From Mycolicibacterium iranicum (GTDB lineage: Bacteria; Actinomycetota; Actinomycetes; Mycobacteriales; Mycobacteriaceae), in assembly GCF_014190915.1 (NCBI RefSeq), contig NZ_JACHVU010000009.1:1-64000 (forward strand): 64,000 nt of DNA, read 5' to 3'. The position numbers were made by a program, and so were the translations under genes. Positions 34,267 to 42,948 of this stretch are shown here, in pieces (position 1 is the stretch's first letter; each line of letters starts with the position of its first letter). The notes below the pieces were generated by a model. The model ran no database searches. It saw only the letters and a list, made by a program, of their open reading frames with translations, and was not told the DNA's origin.

Positions 34267-35673
34267 TTAGGCGCCCTTGAGGCGGACCGCGAGGTAGTCG
34301 CTCACCGCGTCGAGGGCCACGCGCTCCTGGGTCATCGCGTCGCGTTCGCGGATCGTGACGGCCTGGTCGTCGAGGGAGTCGAAATCCACCGTGATGCAGT
34401 ACGGCGTGCCGATCTCGTCCTGCCGGCGGTAGCGGCGTCCGATCGCACCGGCGTCGTCGAATTCGACGTTCCAGGACCGGCGCAGCTCGGCAGCCAGGTC
34501 ACGTGCCTTGGGCGACAGGTCCGCGTGGCGGGACAGCGGCAACACTGCGGCCTTGACCGGCGCCAGCCGGGGATCGAGCCGCAGCACCGTGCGCTTGTCG
34601 ACGCCGCCCTTGGCGTTGGGGGCCTCGTCCTCGTGGTAGGCGTCGACGAGGAACGCCATCAGCGACCGTGTGAGGCCGGCTGCGGGTTCGATCACGTACG
34701 GCACGTAGCGGGTGTCGCTGGCCTGGTCGTAGAACGACAGGTCGACACCGGAATGCTTTGAGTGCGTAGCCAAGTCGAAGTTGGTGCGGTTGGCGATGCC
34801 TTCGAGCTCACCCCAGGCGCTGCCCGCGAAGCCGAACTTGTACTCGATGTCGACCGTGCGGTCGGAGTAGTGCGACAGCTTTTCCTTCGGGTGCTCGTAG
34901 AGCCGCAGGTTGTCGCGGTCGATGCCGAGGTCGACGTACCACTGCAGCCGGGTGTCGATCCAGTACTGGTGCCACTCGGGGGCCGAGTCGGGCTCGACGA
35001 AAAACTCCATCTCCATCTGTTCGAACTCGCGCGTGCGGAAGATGAAGTTGCCCGGGGTGATCTCGTTGCGGAAGCTCTTGCCGATCTGGCCGATACCGAA
35101 CGGCGGCTTCTTGCGCGCGGTCGTCACGACGTTGGCGAAGTTGACGAAGATGCCCTGCGCGGTCTCGGGCCGAAGGTAGTGCAGGCCCTCCTCGGTCTCG
35201 ATCGGACCGAGGTAGGTCTTGAGCATCATGTTGAAGTCGCGCGGCTCGGTCCACTGGCCCTTGGTGCCGCAGTCCGGGCACACGATCTCGGTCATCGCCA
35301 CCGAATCGGGGTCGACGGTGACGCCGCCCTTTTTCGACTGCTTCTCCGCGTAGGCCTCCTGCATGTGGTCCTGCCGGTGCCGCTTGTGGCAGTTCAGGCA
35401 CTCCACCAGCGGGTCGTTGAAGACCTCGACGTGGCCGGAGGCCACCCACACCTGGCGCGGCAGGATGATGGCGCTGTCCAGACCCACGACGTCGTCGCGG
35501 CCGGTGACGACCGAGCGCCACCACTGGCGCTTGATGTTCTCCTTGAACTCGACGCCGAGGGGGCCGTAGTCCCAGGCGGATTTCGTCCCGCCGTAGATCT
35601 CGCCGGACTGGAACACCAGCCCGCGCCGCTTGGCGAGGTTCGCAACGGTGTCGATGATCGAGGTAGACGCCAC
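34267..35673 (-). CDS. glyS: Glycyl-tRNA synthetase
   Basis: The 468-residue protein is a homodimeric (eukaryote/archaeal-type) glycyl-tRNA synthetase, a class II enzyme. Visible features are the N-terminal GLVFQSGEIYGGTKSAWDYGPLG, the cysteine-containing insertion (LVECLNCHKRH and VCPDCGTKG), motif 2 GKSFRNEITP, motif 3 near PAAGLTRSLMAFL, and a C-terminal anticodon-binding domain. It charges tRNA-Gly. GTG at 35673 gives the usual N terminus; the frame to 35736 adds an unlikely Arg-rich leader through the divergent smtB promoter. Confidence 0.96.
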   Translation of the reverse strand: MASTSIIDTVANLAKRRGLVFQSGEIYGGTKSAWDYGPLGVEFKENIKRQWWRSVVTGRDDVVGLDSAIILPRQVWVASGHVEVFNDPLVECLNCHKRHRQDHMQEAYAEKQSKKGGVTVDPDSVAMTEIVCPDCGTKGQWTEPRDFNMMLKTYLGPIETEEGLHYLRPETAQGIFVNFANVVTTARKKPPFGIGQIGKSFRNEITPGNFIFRTREFEQMEMEFFVEPDSAPEWHQYWIDTRLQWYVDLGIDRDNLRLYEHPKEKLSHYSDRTVDIEYKFGFAGSAWGELEGIANRTNFDLATHSKHSGVDLSFYDQASDTRYVPYVIEPAAGLTRSLMAFLVDAYHEDEAPNAKGGVDKRTVLRLDPRLAPVKAAVLPLSRHADLSPKARDLAAELRRSWNVEFDDAGAIGRRYRRQDEIGTPYCITVDFDSLDDQAVTIRERDAMTQERVALDAVSDYLAVRLKGA

Positions 35674-35723
35674 GGGTTGACAGCGTAGCGAGGCCCGCCG
35701 CGCAGTCCGCGTCACATCCCCGG

Positions 35724-35751
35724 TTGACATGCACAAGGACGCATGTATCGT
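35724..35751 (+). promoter_or_regulatory. smtB-zur promoter with SmtB-type operator
   Basis: A consensus -35 TTGACA (35724-35729) and a -10-like TATCGT (35746-35751) are separated by 16 bp. The inverted repeat ACATGC-N8-GCATGT (35727-35746) covers the spacer, the arrangement used by ArsR/SmtB repressors. The smtB ATG is 9 bp from the -10, so the transcript is nearly leaderless. Confidence 0.65.
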
Positions 35752-35759
35752 GACAACTA

Positions 35760-36128
35760 ATGAAAACCGTTTCCAGTATGGCGGGGGCGTCGGACGTCCA
35801 CGACCACGGCGGCACTCCTGCGGCCGACATGCCGCCGCGCGCCGTCCTCGACACCGCGGGCGACCTGCTGCGCGCGCTGGCCGCTCCGGTGCGCATCGCC
35901 ATCGTCCTGCAGCTGCGTGAGCAGGCGCGCTGCGTGCACGAGCTCGTCGACGCCCTCGACGTCCCGCAGCCTCTGGTCAGCCAGCATCTGCGCATCCTGA
36001 AGTCGGCCGGTGTCGTCGAAGGGTCCCGGTCGGGCCGGGAAGTGATGTACCGCCTGGTCGATCATCACCTGGCCGACATCGTGGTCGCCGCCGTCACACA
36101 TTCCGCCGAAGACGGGGATCCGGCGTGA
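35760..36128 (+). CDS. smtB: ArsR/SmtB zinc-sensing repressor
   Basis: The 122-residue protein has an ArsR winged helix with recognition helix DVPQPLVSQHLRILKSAG. The alpha-5 zinc site is complete: D101, H103, H114 and E117 (DxHx10HxxE), the pattern of SmtB and related Zn(II) sensors. The alpha-3N cysteine site for Cd/Pb is absent. In M. tuberculosis the homologue Rv2358 represses its operon in the absence of zinc. The gene overlaps zur by 4 bp. ATG at 35760 lies directly after the promoter; a second Met at residue 7 is possible. Confidence 0.92.
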   Translation: MKTVSSMAGASDVHDHGGTPAADMPPRAVLDTAGDLLRALAAPVRIAIVLQLREQARCVHELVDALDVPQPLVSQHLRILKSAGVVEGSRSGREVMYRLVDHHLADIVVAAVTHSAEDGDPA

Positions 36129-36517
36129 CGGGCGCGGTGCGGGCGACGCGTCAGCGCGCGGCGATCTCGGCGCTGCTGGAGAACATCGACGACTTCCGCT
36201 CGGCACAGGAACTCCACGACGAACTGCGCCGCCGCGGGGAGGGCATCGGCCTGACGACGGTGTACCGGACCCTGCAGCAGATGGCCGCGGGCGGGTTGGT
36301 CGACACCCTGCGCACCGACACCGGCGAGTCGGTGTACCGACGCTGTTCGGAACACCACCACCACCATCTCGTCTGCCGGGCCTGCGGATCGACGGTCGAG
36401 ATCCAGGGCGGTCAGGTCGAGTCGTGGGCCGCCGAGGTCGCCCGCGACCACGGATTCACCGACGTCAGCCACACGATCGAGATCTTCGGCATCTGCAGCA
36501 AGTGCGTCTCCGCCTGA
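36125..36517 (+). CDS. zur: Zinc uptake regulator Zur (FurB)
   Basis: The 130-residue Fur-family protein has a winged helix (GIGLTTVYRTLQQMAAGG), a histidine-rich hinge (CSEHHHHHLVCRACG), and the structural zinc site C84, C87, C124, C127. The hinge ligands favour zinc. Zur represses zinc uptake genes when zinc is plentiful. The GTG start overlaps the smtB TGA (GTGA), so both are expressed from the smtB promoter, giving a two-regulator zinc switch. Same organisation as M. tuberculosis Rv2358-Rv2359. Confidence 0.95.
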   Translation: MTGAVRATRQRAAISALLENIDDFRSAQELHDELRRRGEGIGLTTVYRTLQQMAAGGLVDTLRTDTGESVYRRCSEHHHHHLVCRACGSTVEIQGGQVESWAAEVARDHGFTDVSHTIEIFGICSKCVSA

Positions 36518-36527
36518 CCGCTGGACC

Positions 36528-36713
36528 TCAGTGCCGTCGGCGCAGCCCGGCGATGGCCAGGATCACCCCGGCGAGGGCGATGACAGGGCCGAGCACCGAC
36601 CATGTGGTGGTGCTGCTCATCGGGCTGCCCTGAACCGCGCCGAAACCCTGAAGCGCGAAGAGCAGACCGAAGAGCGCGATCACCACGCCGCCGATGACCA
36701 TTGCGATGCGCAT
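36528..36713 (-). CDS. Small two-helix membrane protein
   Basis: About 61 residues with two hydrophobic helices (IAMVIGGVVIALFGLLFALQ and VLGPVIALAGVILAIAGL) and a basic end (RRRH). No soluble domain. A TTG at 36725 would add 4 residues and overlap the stop of the upstream gene; ATG at 36713 is taken here, but neither has a good ribosome site, so coupled translation is likely. It lies downstream of the Rv2360c-like gene in the same direction. Function unknown. Confidence 0.6.
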   Translation of the reverse strand: MRIAMVIGGVVIALFGLLFALQGFGAVQGSPMSSTTTWSVLGPVIALAGVILAIAGLRRRH

Positions 36714-36717
36714 GGGG

Positions 36718-37134
36718 TCAGCCAATCATGGAGCGGCGGATGTCGGTACCGGTGGCCAGCACCATCAGCACCAGGGTGCGCAACGCGTCGTCAGTCAGAC
36801 CGGCGGCCGGGAAGTTGTAACGAAGCAGGACGTCGCCGGTCTTCTTCGCGCTGCCCGACCCTTTCGGCGCAGCACCGATCTTCTCCACCAGCGACACGGT
36901 GCCGAGCAGCGTGTCGTGGGCGTGCTTGGCGACCGTGGCGCGAATCTTGCTGTCCAGCGGCAGATCCCACGCCAGCACCTGCGTCAGCGACACCAGCTCG
37001 AGATCCTCGGCGATCGCCACCACCCGCAGCGAGGCGAACGTGTCGTCGTGCTGCACGGTCAGCGCGCCGTCGTCCTCCCGCGTGACGGGCAGGATCTCCT
37101 CGAGGACCACCCCGAGACGTTCCGACAGTTCCAT
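36718..37134 (-). CDS. Conserved hypothetical protein, Rv2360c-like (YbjN-like fold)
   Basis: The 138-residue protein begins MELSERLGVVLEEIL and ends TDIRRSMIG. The alternating strands and long C-terminal helix (TDDALRTLVLMVLATGTDI) recall the YbjN/type III chaperone-like fold. It lies 8 bp downstream of uppS on the same strand, in the position of Rv2360c. Nothing in the sequence indicates an active site; a chaperone-like or regulatory role is only a guess. Confidence 0.75.
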   Translation of the reverse strand: MELSERLGVVLEEILPVTREDDGALTVQHDDTFASLRVVAIAEDLELVSLTQVLAWDLPLDSKIRATVAKHAHDTLLGTVSLVEKIGAAPKGSGSAKKTGDVLLRYNFPAAGLTDDALRTLVLMVLATGTDIRRSMIG

Positions 37135-37142
37135 GCGCGGGC

Positions 37143-38021
37143 CTACGCGCGGCCGAAGCGCCGGTTGCGCTGGACGTATTCCTCGCAAGCCGCCCACAGG
37201 TCGCGACGGTCGTAGTCCGGCCACAGCTTGTCCTGGAACACGTACTCGGCGTAGGCGGCCTGCCACAGCAGGAAGTTGCTGGCCCGCTGCTCCCCCGAAG
37301 TCCGGATGAACAGGTCCACGTCGGGGATGTCGGCCCGGTGCAGGTGCTTGGCGAACGCCGCCTCGGTGATACGGCCGGGCTTGATCTTGCCGTCGACCGC
37401 CTGCTGGGCGAGTTCGCGTGTGGCCTCGATGATCTCGGTGCGGCCGCCGTAGTTCACGCAGTAGTTGATCGTGATGACGTCGTTGTCGACGGTCATCTGC
37501 TCGGCGATGTCGAACTCCTTGATGACGCTGCTCCACATCCGCGGCCGGGAGCCGACCCAGCGCATCCGCACGCCCATGTCGTTGAGGTTCTCGCGGCGCC
37601 GCCGCACGACCTCGCGATTGAAGCCCATCAGGAAGCGGACCTCCTCGGTGCTGCGCTTCCAGTTCTCCGTCGAGAACGCGTACACCGTCAGATGCTTGAT
37701 CCCGAGCTCGATGGCCCCGCAGGTGATGTCGATCAGCACCGCCTCGCCCATCTTGTGGCCCTCTGTGCGGCCGAGGCCGCGCTGCGTGGCCCAGCGGCCG
37801 TTGCCGTCCATCACCACGGCGACGTGGTGGGGTACCTGGTCGGCGGGGATCTGGGGGGCGGCCTCTTTGGAAGTGTGCTGGGGCGGGCGGGCGAATTTTC
37901 CGTTGGTGCCGGCCGGGATCTCGGGGAAGACGACGGGCCAGGTCGACTTGTCCGGGAAAGTGGGATAGTCCTCAGGCGCCGGAGGCAGCTGTGGGTAGCT
38001 GTTCTTCCGCTTGGATGCCAT
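37143..38021 (-). CDS. uppS: (2Z,6E)-farnesyl/decaprenyl diphosphate synthase UppS
   Basis: The 292-residue cis-prenyltransferase has the first conserved region VAVVMDGNGRWATQRGL with catalytic D72, the GHKMG loop, TVYAFSTENWKR, and the C-terminal DVDLFIRTSGEQRASNFLLWQAAYAE split motif. Like Rv2361c it has a long N-terminal extension with PQLPPAPEDYPTFPD. It elongates prenyl diphosphate to decaprenyl diphosphate, the lipid carrier for cell wall synthesis. ATG at 38021 overlaps the end of recO by 50 bp. Confidence 0.95.
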   Translation of the reverse strand: MASKRKNSYPQLPPAPEDYPTFPDKSTWPVVFPEIPAGTNGKFARPPQHTSKEAAPQIPADQVPHHVAVVMDGNGRWATQRGLGRTEGHKMGEAVLIDITCGAIELGIKHLTVYAFSTENWKRSTEEVRFLMGFNREVVRRRRENLNDMGVRMRWVGSRPRMWSSVIKEFDIAEQMTVDNDVITINYCVNYGGRTEIIEATRELAQQAVDGKIKPGRITEAAFAKHLHRADIPDVDLFIRTSGEQRASNFLLWQAAYAEYVFQDKLWPDYDRRDLWAACEEYVQRNRRFGRA

Positions 38022-38793
38022 GCGCAACATCCTGCCTGATGTCCCTGGCAACCTCTGCTCCACCCGGCCGCTCGACGAGCGGCAGGGTCCGCAGCTGGCG
38101 TTCCAGATGCCATTGCAGATGGGCGGCCACCAACCCGCTGGCCTGGCTGCGATGCGAGGAGGTGGAGATCTCGGCGTGCTCCCAGTCGCCCTCGTACAGA
38201 GCGGCCATCAGATCCAGCACACCCTGGGGCGGCGTCACCGACCCCGACGGCCTGCAGTGCACGCACACGCTGCCGCCCGCGGCGACGTGGAAGGCGCGGT
38301 GGGGCCCCACGGCGGCGCACCGGGCGCAGGCGGTCAGCGCGGGCGCCCAGCCCGCCACCCCCATCGCGCGCAGCAGGTAGGCGTCCAGGAGGAGTTCGCG
38401 GGGACGGGTGCCGTCGGCCACCGCACGCAGCGCGGCGACGGTCAGCTTGTGCAGGGCGGGCGCCGGGGCCCGCTCTTCGCCGGCGATCCGCTCCGCGGTC
38501 TCCAGCATCGCGCACGCGCAGGTGTAGCGGCCGTAGTCGCTGACGATGTCCGAGGCGAACGCGTCGATGGCCTGCACCTGGGTGACGATGTCGAGGTTGC
38601 GGCCCGGATGCAGCTGAACGTCGATGTGCGCGAACGGTTCCAACCGTGCGCCGAACTTACTGCGGGTACGCCGCACGCCCTTGGCCACCGCCCGGACCAG
38701 GCCGTGATCGCGGGTCAGCAGACTCACGATCCGGTCGGCTTCGCCGAGCTTGTGCTGCCGCAGCACCACCGCCCGGTCCCGGTACAGACGCAT
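37972..38793 (-). CDS. recO: DNA repair protein RecO
   Basis: The 273-residue protein has the RecO N-terminal OB fold (YRDRAVVLRQHKLGEADRIV, RRTRSKFGARLEPF) and a zinc finger-like CARC...CVHC pair near residues 155-180. RecO loads RecA onto single-stranded DNA with RecR and promotes strand annealing. It is upstream of uppS on the same strand and its 3' end overlaps the uppS start by 50 bp, so the last residues of RecO and the first of UppS use the same DNA in different frames. Confidence 0.93.
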   Translation of the reverse strand: MRLYRDRAVVLRQHKLGEADRIVSLLTRDHGLVRAVAKGVRRTRSKFGARLEPFAHIDVQLHPGRNLDIVTQVQAIDAFASDIVSDYGRYTCACAMLETAERIAGEERAPAPALHKLTVAALRAVADGTRPRELLLDAYLLRAMGVAGWAPALTACARCAAVGPHRAFHVAAGGSVCVHCRPSGSVTPPQGVLDLMAALYEGDWEHAEISTSSHRSQASGLVAAHLQWHLERQLRTLPLVERPGGAEVARDIRQDVAHGIQAEEQLPTAASGA

Positions 38794-38855
38794 CGGACCA
38801 GTCTCCCACTGCCGGGGGACGTTTCCGATCCGCAGCGCCGATACTCTCGTAAGTG

Positions 38856-40376
38856 ATGGTCGACTCTCCCCGCTCCCGCCCCCGCCGGCTCCCCACGGTC
38901 GGCAACCAGTTGTTCCAGCTCGCCAGCGGTACCGCGACCTCCGTCGACCTGGTGCGCCGCTCCCTGCAGGCCATCGAGGCCAGTCAGCCCACTCTCAACG
39001 CGTTCCGGGTGGTGCTGACCGAGCAGGCCCTGGCCGACGCCGCCGAGGCCGACCGTGTGCGCGCGGCCGGCGGCGACACCTCGAAGCGGCCCCTGCTCGG
39101 AATTCCGATCGCGGTCAAGGACGACGTGGACGTCGCCGGGGTGCCCACGCGCTTCGGCGCCACCGGCGAGGTCCGCGACGCCGAGGCCGACTCCGAGGTG
39201 GTGCGACGGCTGCGCGCCGCCGGGGCCGTCATCGTCGGCAAGACCAATACGTGCGAGCTGGGCCAGTGGCCGTTCACCAGCGGACCCGCGTTCGGCCACA
39301 CCCGCAACCCCTGGTCCCGGGAGCACACCCCCGGCGGTTCGTCGGGCGGCAGCGCGGCCGCGGTCGCGGCCGGCCTGGTGGCCGCCGCCATCGGCTCCGA
39401 CGGCGCGGGCAGCGTCCGCATCCCGGCGGCCTGGACTCACCTGGTCGGGATCAAGCCGCAACGCGGCCGCATCTCGACCTCGCCGCTGCCCGAGGCCTTC
39501 AACGGCATCACCGTCAACGGCGTGCTGGCCCGCACCGTCTCCGATGCGGCGCTGGTGCTCGACGCCGCGTCGGGGAACGCCCCGGGCGATCTGCACACGC
39601 CGCCGCCCGTGCAGGTCTCGGACTACGTGTCGCGCGCCCCGGGGCCGCTGCGGATCGCGATGTCGACGAAGTTCCCGTTCACGGGGTTCCGCGCCACGCT
39701 GCACCCGGAGATCCGGTCCGCGCTGGAGGACGTCGCCGCGCAGCTCACCGAGCTCGGGCACAGCATCGTCAAGGCCGACCCGGACTACAACCTGCGCATG
39801 TCGTGGAACTTCCTGGCGCGGTCCACATCGGGGATCCCGGCGTGGATGGACCGGCTCGGCCGCGGAGTGACCTGGGACAAGCGCACGCAGTCCAACGCCC
39901 GGATGGGATGGTTGCTGTCGCAGAACACGCTGCGCAAGGCGCGCGCCCAGGAGGCCCGGACGCAGCAGCGGATGGGGTGGATCTTCAACCTGGCCGACGT
40001 GGTGCTCGCCCCGACGACCGCACTGCCCCCACCGAAGGTCGACGCCTTCGACCGGTTGGGCGGCCTCGCCACCGACCGCATGATGATCCGGGCCTGCCCC
40101 GTGACCTGGCCGTGGAACCTGCTGGGCTGGCCGTCGATCAACGTGCCCGCCGGGTTCACCTCCGACGGTCTCCCGATCGGCGTGCAGCTGATGGGCCCGG
40201 CCGACAGCGAGCCACTGCTCGTCTCCCTGGCCGCCGCCCTGGAAGCCATGAACGGCTGGGCGATCCGGCAGCCCGACCCGTGGTGGGCGCCGCAGCCGCC
40301 GACCGTGCCCGACCCGAAGCCGGGCTTCACGCCGGATCTGTCCGCACCGGAGTCGATGACCAACCAGGTCGCGTAG
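38856..40376 (+). CDS. Amidase signature family amidohydrolase
   Basis: The 506-residue protein has the amidase signature core with catalytic Ser-cis-Ser-Lys: K88 (IAVKDDVD), S162 (GGSSGGSAAAV) and S186 (GAGSVRIP), spaced as in fatty acid amide hydrolase (24 residues between the serines). It hydrolyses an amide bond; substrate unknown. The position between recO and era matches AmiA2 (Rv2363). ATG at 38856 is used; a GTG lies immediately before it. It diverges from recO and converges with era. Confidence 0.9.
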   Translation: MVDSPRSRPRRLPTVGNQLFQLASGTATSVDLVRRSLQAIEASQPTLNAFRVVLTEQALADAAEADRVRAAGGDTSKRPLLGIPIAVKDDVDVAGVPTRFGATGEVRDAEADSEVVRRLRAAGAVIVGKTNTCELGQWPFTSGPAFGHTRNPWSREHTPGGSSGGSAAAVAAGLVAAAIGSDGAGSVRIPAAWTHLVGIKPQRGRISTSPLPEAFNGITVNGVLARTVSDAALVLDAASGNAPGDLHTPPPVQVSDYVSRAPGPLRIAMSTKFPFTGFRATLHPEIRSALEDVAAQLTELGHSIVKADPDYNLRMSWNFLARSTSGIPAWMDRLGRGVTWDKRTQSNARMGWLLSQNTLRKARAQEARTQQRMGWIFNLADVVLAPTTALPPPKVDAFDRLGGLATDRMMIRACPVTWPWNLLGWPSINVPAGFTSDGLPIGVQLMGPADSEPLLVSLAAALEAMNGWAIRQPDPWWAPQPPTVPDPKPGFTPDLSAPESMTNQVA

Positions 40377-40406
40377 TCAGCCCCGACCGGGCGCCGGCCG
40401 GCGGGC

Positions 40407-41321
40407 CTAGAAGCCCAGGCGCCCGAGCTGTTTGGGATCGCGCTGCCAGTTCTTGGCGATCTTGACCCGCAGATCCAGGAACACCTTGGTGCCCAGCAGC
40501 TTCTCGATCTGAAGGCGCGCCGTGGTACCGACCTCGCGCAGGCGGGCCCCGCCTTTGCCGATCACGATGCCCTTCTGCGAGTCCCGTTCGACGTACAGGA
40601 TGGCGTGCACATCGATGAGCGGGTCGTCGTCGGGCCGGCCCGGCCGTTCCTCGACCTCGTCGATGACGACGGCCAGCGAGTGCGGCAGCTCGTCGCGGAC
40701 GCCCTCGAGCGCGGCCTCGCGGATCAGCTCGGCCATGAGCACCTCTTCGGGCTCGTCGGTCAGTTCGCCGTCGGGGTAGAACGCGGGTCCGGGCGGAAGT
40801 TGTTGCACGAGAACGTCGATCAGCACGTCGAGCTGGGTGCCCGAGGTCGCCGAGACGGGAACGATCTCGGCCTCGGGTCCGAAGAGTTCGCTGACCGCGA
40901 TGAGCTGTTCGCCCACCCGGTCCTTGGACACCTTGTCGATCTTCGTGACGATCGCGATCAGTGTCGTGCGCGGTGCGACCGCGCGGATCTGTTCGTAGAT
41001 CCAGCGGTCCCCCGGCCCGATCTTCTCGTCGGCCGGGATGCACATGCCGATGACGTCGACCTCGGAATAGGTGTCCTTGACCAGCTCGTTGAGCCGCTGC
41101 CCGAGAAGGGTGCGCGGACGGTGCAGCCCCGGGGTGTCGACCAGCACGATCTGGAAGTCGTCACGGTGCACGATGCCGCGGATGGTGTGGCGGGTGGTCT
41201 GCGGCCGGTTCGACGTGATCGCCACCTTGGTGCCGACGAGCGCGTTGGTCAGCGTGGACTTGCCGGTGTTCGGCCTGCCCACGAAACAGACGAAGCCGGA
41301 ACGGAACTCGGCGTCCGTCAC
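40407..41321 (-). CDS. era: GTPase Era
   Basis: The 304-residue protein has an N-terminal GTPase domain with G1 GRPNTGKST (near residue 15), G3 DTPG, G4 TKIDK and a C-terminal KH domain containing GIVIGKGGARL. Era binds 16S rRNA near the 3' end and assists 30S maturation. GTG at 41321 overlaps the upstream TGA by 4 bp, so it is the last gene of the phoH-ybeY-corC-era operon. The amidase gene converges 30 bp away. Confidence 0.96.
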   Translation of the reverse strand: MTDAEFRSGFVCFVGRPNTGKSTLTNALVGTKVAITSNRPQTTRHTIRGIVHRDDFQIVLVDTPGLHRPRTLLGQRLNELVKDTYSEVDVIGMCIPADEKIGPGDRWIYEQIRAVAPRTTLIAIVTKIDKVSKDRVGEQLIAVSELFGPEAEIVPVSATSGTQLDVLIDVLVQQLPPGPAFYPDGELTDEPEEVLMAELIREAALEGVRDELPHSLAVVIDEVEERPGRPDDDPLIDVHAILYVERDSQKGIVIGKGGARLREVGTTARLQIEKLLGTKVFLDLRVKIAKNWQRDPKQLGRLGF

Positions 41322-41653
41322 AGCGTCTCTCTCGGCGTGCCGGCCCGGTCGGTCACGATGACCGCGGCGCCGGCCGACAGTTCCCGCACCGCCGCGACGC
41401 CGGCGTCCTCGGCCGTCCCGCCCACGAGGACGGCCGCTTCGAGCCCCGCGGCGCCGCTGGAGACCGCCGCGGCGACGGCGGCCTGCAGAGCGGTGAGAGG
41501 CAGCGCGTCGAGCGCGACGGGCGCCCCGGCGTAGGTGCGGCCGTCCAGGTCGCGCACCGCGGCACCGCTGCCGGCCTCGGCCCGGCCCATCGCGCCGCGG
41601 GCCAGCACGACCAGCTTCGCGTCCTCGTCACTCAGGGCGTCCAGCTCGCTCAT
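41318..41653 (-). CDS. Small cytidine deaminase-like fold protein, Rv2365c-like
   Basis: The 111-residue protein lies between corC and era, overlapping both by 4 bp, as Rv2365c does. Its sequence (LTALQAAVAAAVSSGAAGLE, VAAVRELSAGA) resembles the helix and strand pattern of the cytidine deaminase fold, but the zinc-binding HAE and PCxxC motifs are absent, so it cannot be a normal deaminase. Probable structural or binding role with Era or YbeY; not known. Confidence 0.65.
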   Translation of the reverse strand: MSELDALSDEDAKLVVLARGAMGRAEAGSGAAVRDLDGRTYAGAPVALDALPLTALQAAVAAAVSSGAAGLEAAVLVGGTAEDAGVAAVRELSAGAAVIVTDRAGTPRETL

Positions 41654-42948
41654 TCGGGTCCTTCCCCGTCGGTGTGCACCGGCTCCACCGGGCTGACCAG
41701 CACGGTGCCGATCCTGACCCGGCCCCGCGGGTCGGGCCCGCCCTCGGCGCGGAGCCGCAGTCCGTCCCATTCGACCTCGGCGCCGGGCAGCGGCACGCGG
41801 CCGAGCTCCAGCGCGACGAGCCCGCCGACGGTGTCGACGTCGAGGTCCTCGTCGAACTGGCGGTCGTAGAGCTCGCCGAGATCTTCGATCGGCAGCCGGG
41901 CCGACACCCGGTACTGCTGGTCGCCCAGCTCTTCGACCGGCGCGACCTCGTCGGTGTCGTATTCGTCGGCGATCTCCCCGACGATCTCTTCGAGCACGTC
42001 CTCGATCGTCACGAGGCCGGCGATGGCGCCGTACTCGTCGACGAGCAGCACCATGTGCACGCGGTCGCGCTGCATCTCACGCAGCAGCGCGTCGAGCGGT
42101 TTGGAGTCGGGCACGAACGCGGCGTCGCGCATCACCTCGGTGACCGCGGTGTCGCGGCCACCGTTGTTGGAGTAGTACGTCCGCTGCACCAGGTCCTTGA
42201 GGTAGACCACGCCGATGATGTCGTCGACGTTCTCGCCGATCACCGGGATCCGGGAGTGCCCGCTGCGCACCGCGAGCGAGGTGGCCTGGCCCGCGGTCTT
42301 CTCGCTCTCGATCCACACCATCTCGGTGCGGGGCACCATGACCTCACGGGCCGGGGTGTCACCGAGCTCGAACACCGACTGGATCATCCGGCGTTCGTCG
42401 TCGGCGACCACACCCCGCTGCTGAGCCAGGTCGACGACCTCGCGCAGTTCGATCTCCGAGGCGAACGGCCCGTTGCGGAAGCCGCGGCCGGGCGTGAGCG
42501 CGTTGCCGATCAACACCAGCAGGCGGCTGATCGGCGTCAGGACCACCGAGATCGCCTGCAGCGGAAGGGCGGTCACCAGCGCGATCTGGTAGGCGTTCTG
42601 CCTGCCCAGCGTGCGGGGCCCGACACCGACCACCACGAAGCTGACCACCGTCATCACGCCCGCGGCCGCCATCAGACCCCGGCTGACACCCAGGTAGTCG
42701 TCGAGATATGCGGCCATCAGGACGGTGGCGCTGACCTCGCACGCCATGCGCAGCAGCACGATCAGGTTGATGTAGCGGGGCCGGTCGACCATGACCTGGA
42801 TCAGGCGCACCGCGCCCGGCCGCTCGTCGCGCACGAGTTCCTCGACGCGTGCGATGGACACGGTGCTCAATGCGGCGTCGGTCGCGGCGAACAGACCGCC
42901 GAACGCGACGAGCACGATGGCGCCGATCAGCTGCCCGAGATTGGTCAC
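41650..42948 (-). CDS. CNNM/CorC-type hemolysin-like membrane protein
   Basis: The 432-residue protein has an N-terminal DUF21 membrane domain (about four helices, residues 5-150), a CBS pair (REVMVPRTEMVWIE to about residue 330), and a C-terminal CorC/HlyC domain (DEYDTDEVAP to the end). The family is linked to magnesium and cobalt transport. The GTG at 42948 overlaps the ybeY stop (GTGA), which fixes the start and removes the long Arg-rich N-terminal frame. It is the third gene of the phoH-ybeY-corC-era operon. Confidence 0.92.
   Translation of the reverse strand: MTNLGQLIGAIVLVAFGGLFAATDAALSTVSIARVEELVRDERPGAVRLIQVMVDRPRYINLIVLLRMACEVSATVLMAAYLDDYLGVSRGLMAAAGVMTVVSFVVVGVGPRTLGRQNAYQIALVTALPLQAISVVLTPISRLLVLIGNALTPGRGFRNGPFASEIELREVVDLAQQRGVVADDERRMIQSVFELGDTPAREVMVPRTEMVWIESEKTAGQATSLAVRSGHSRIPVIGENVDDIIGVVYLKDLVQRTYYSNNGGRDTAVTEVMRDAAFVPDSKPLDALLREMQRDRVHMVLLVDEYGAIAGLVTIEDVLEEIVGEIADEYDTDEVAPVEELGDQQYRVSARLPIEDLGELYDRQFDEDLDVDTVGGLVALELGRVPLPGAEVEWDGLRLRAEGGPDPRGRVRIGTVLVSPVEPVHTDGEGPE

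Noticed and set aside
34256..34276. Hairpin of two GGCGCC sites around the glyS stop
   Set aside because: GGCGCC is its own complement and common in this GC-rich DNA; no T-run follows, so a terminator is not supported.
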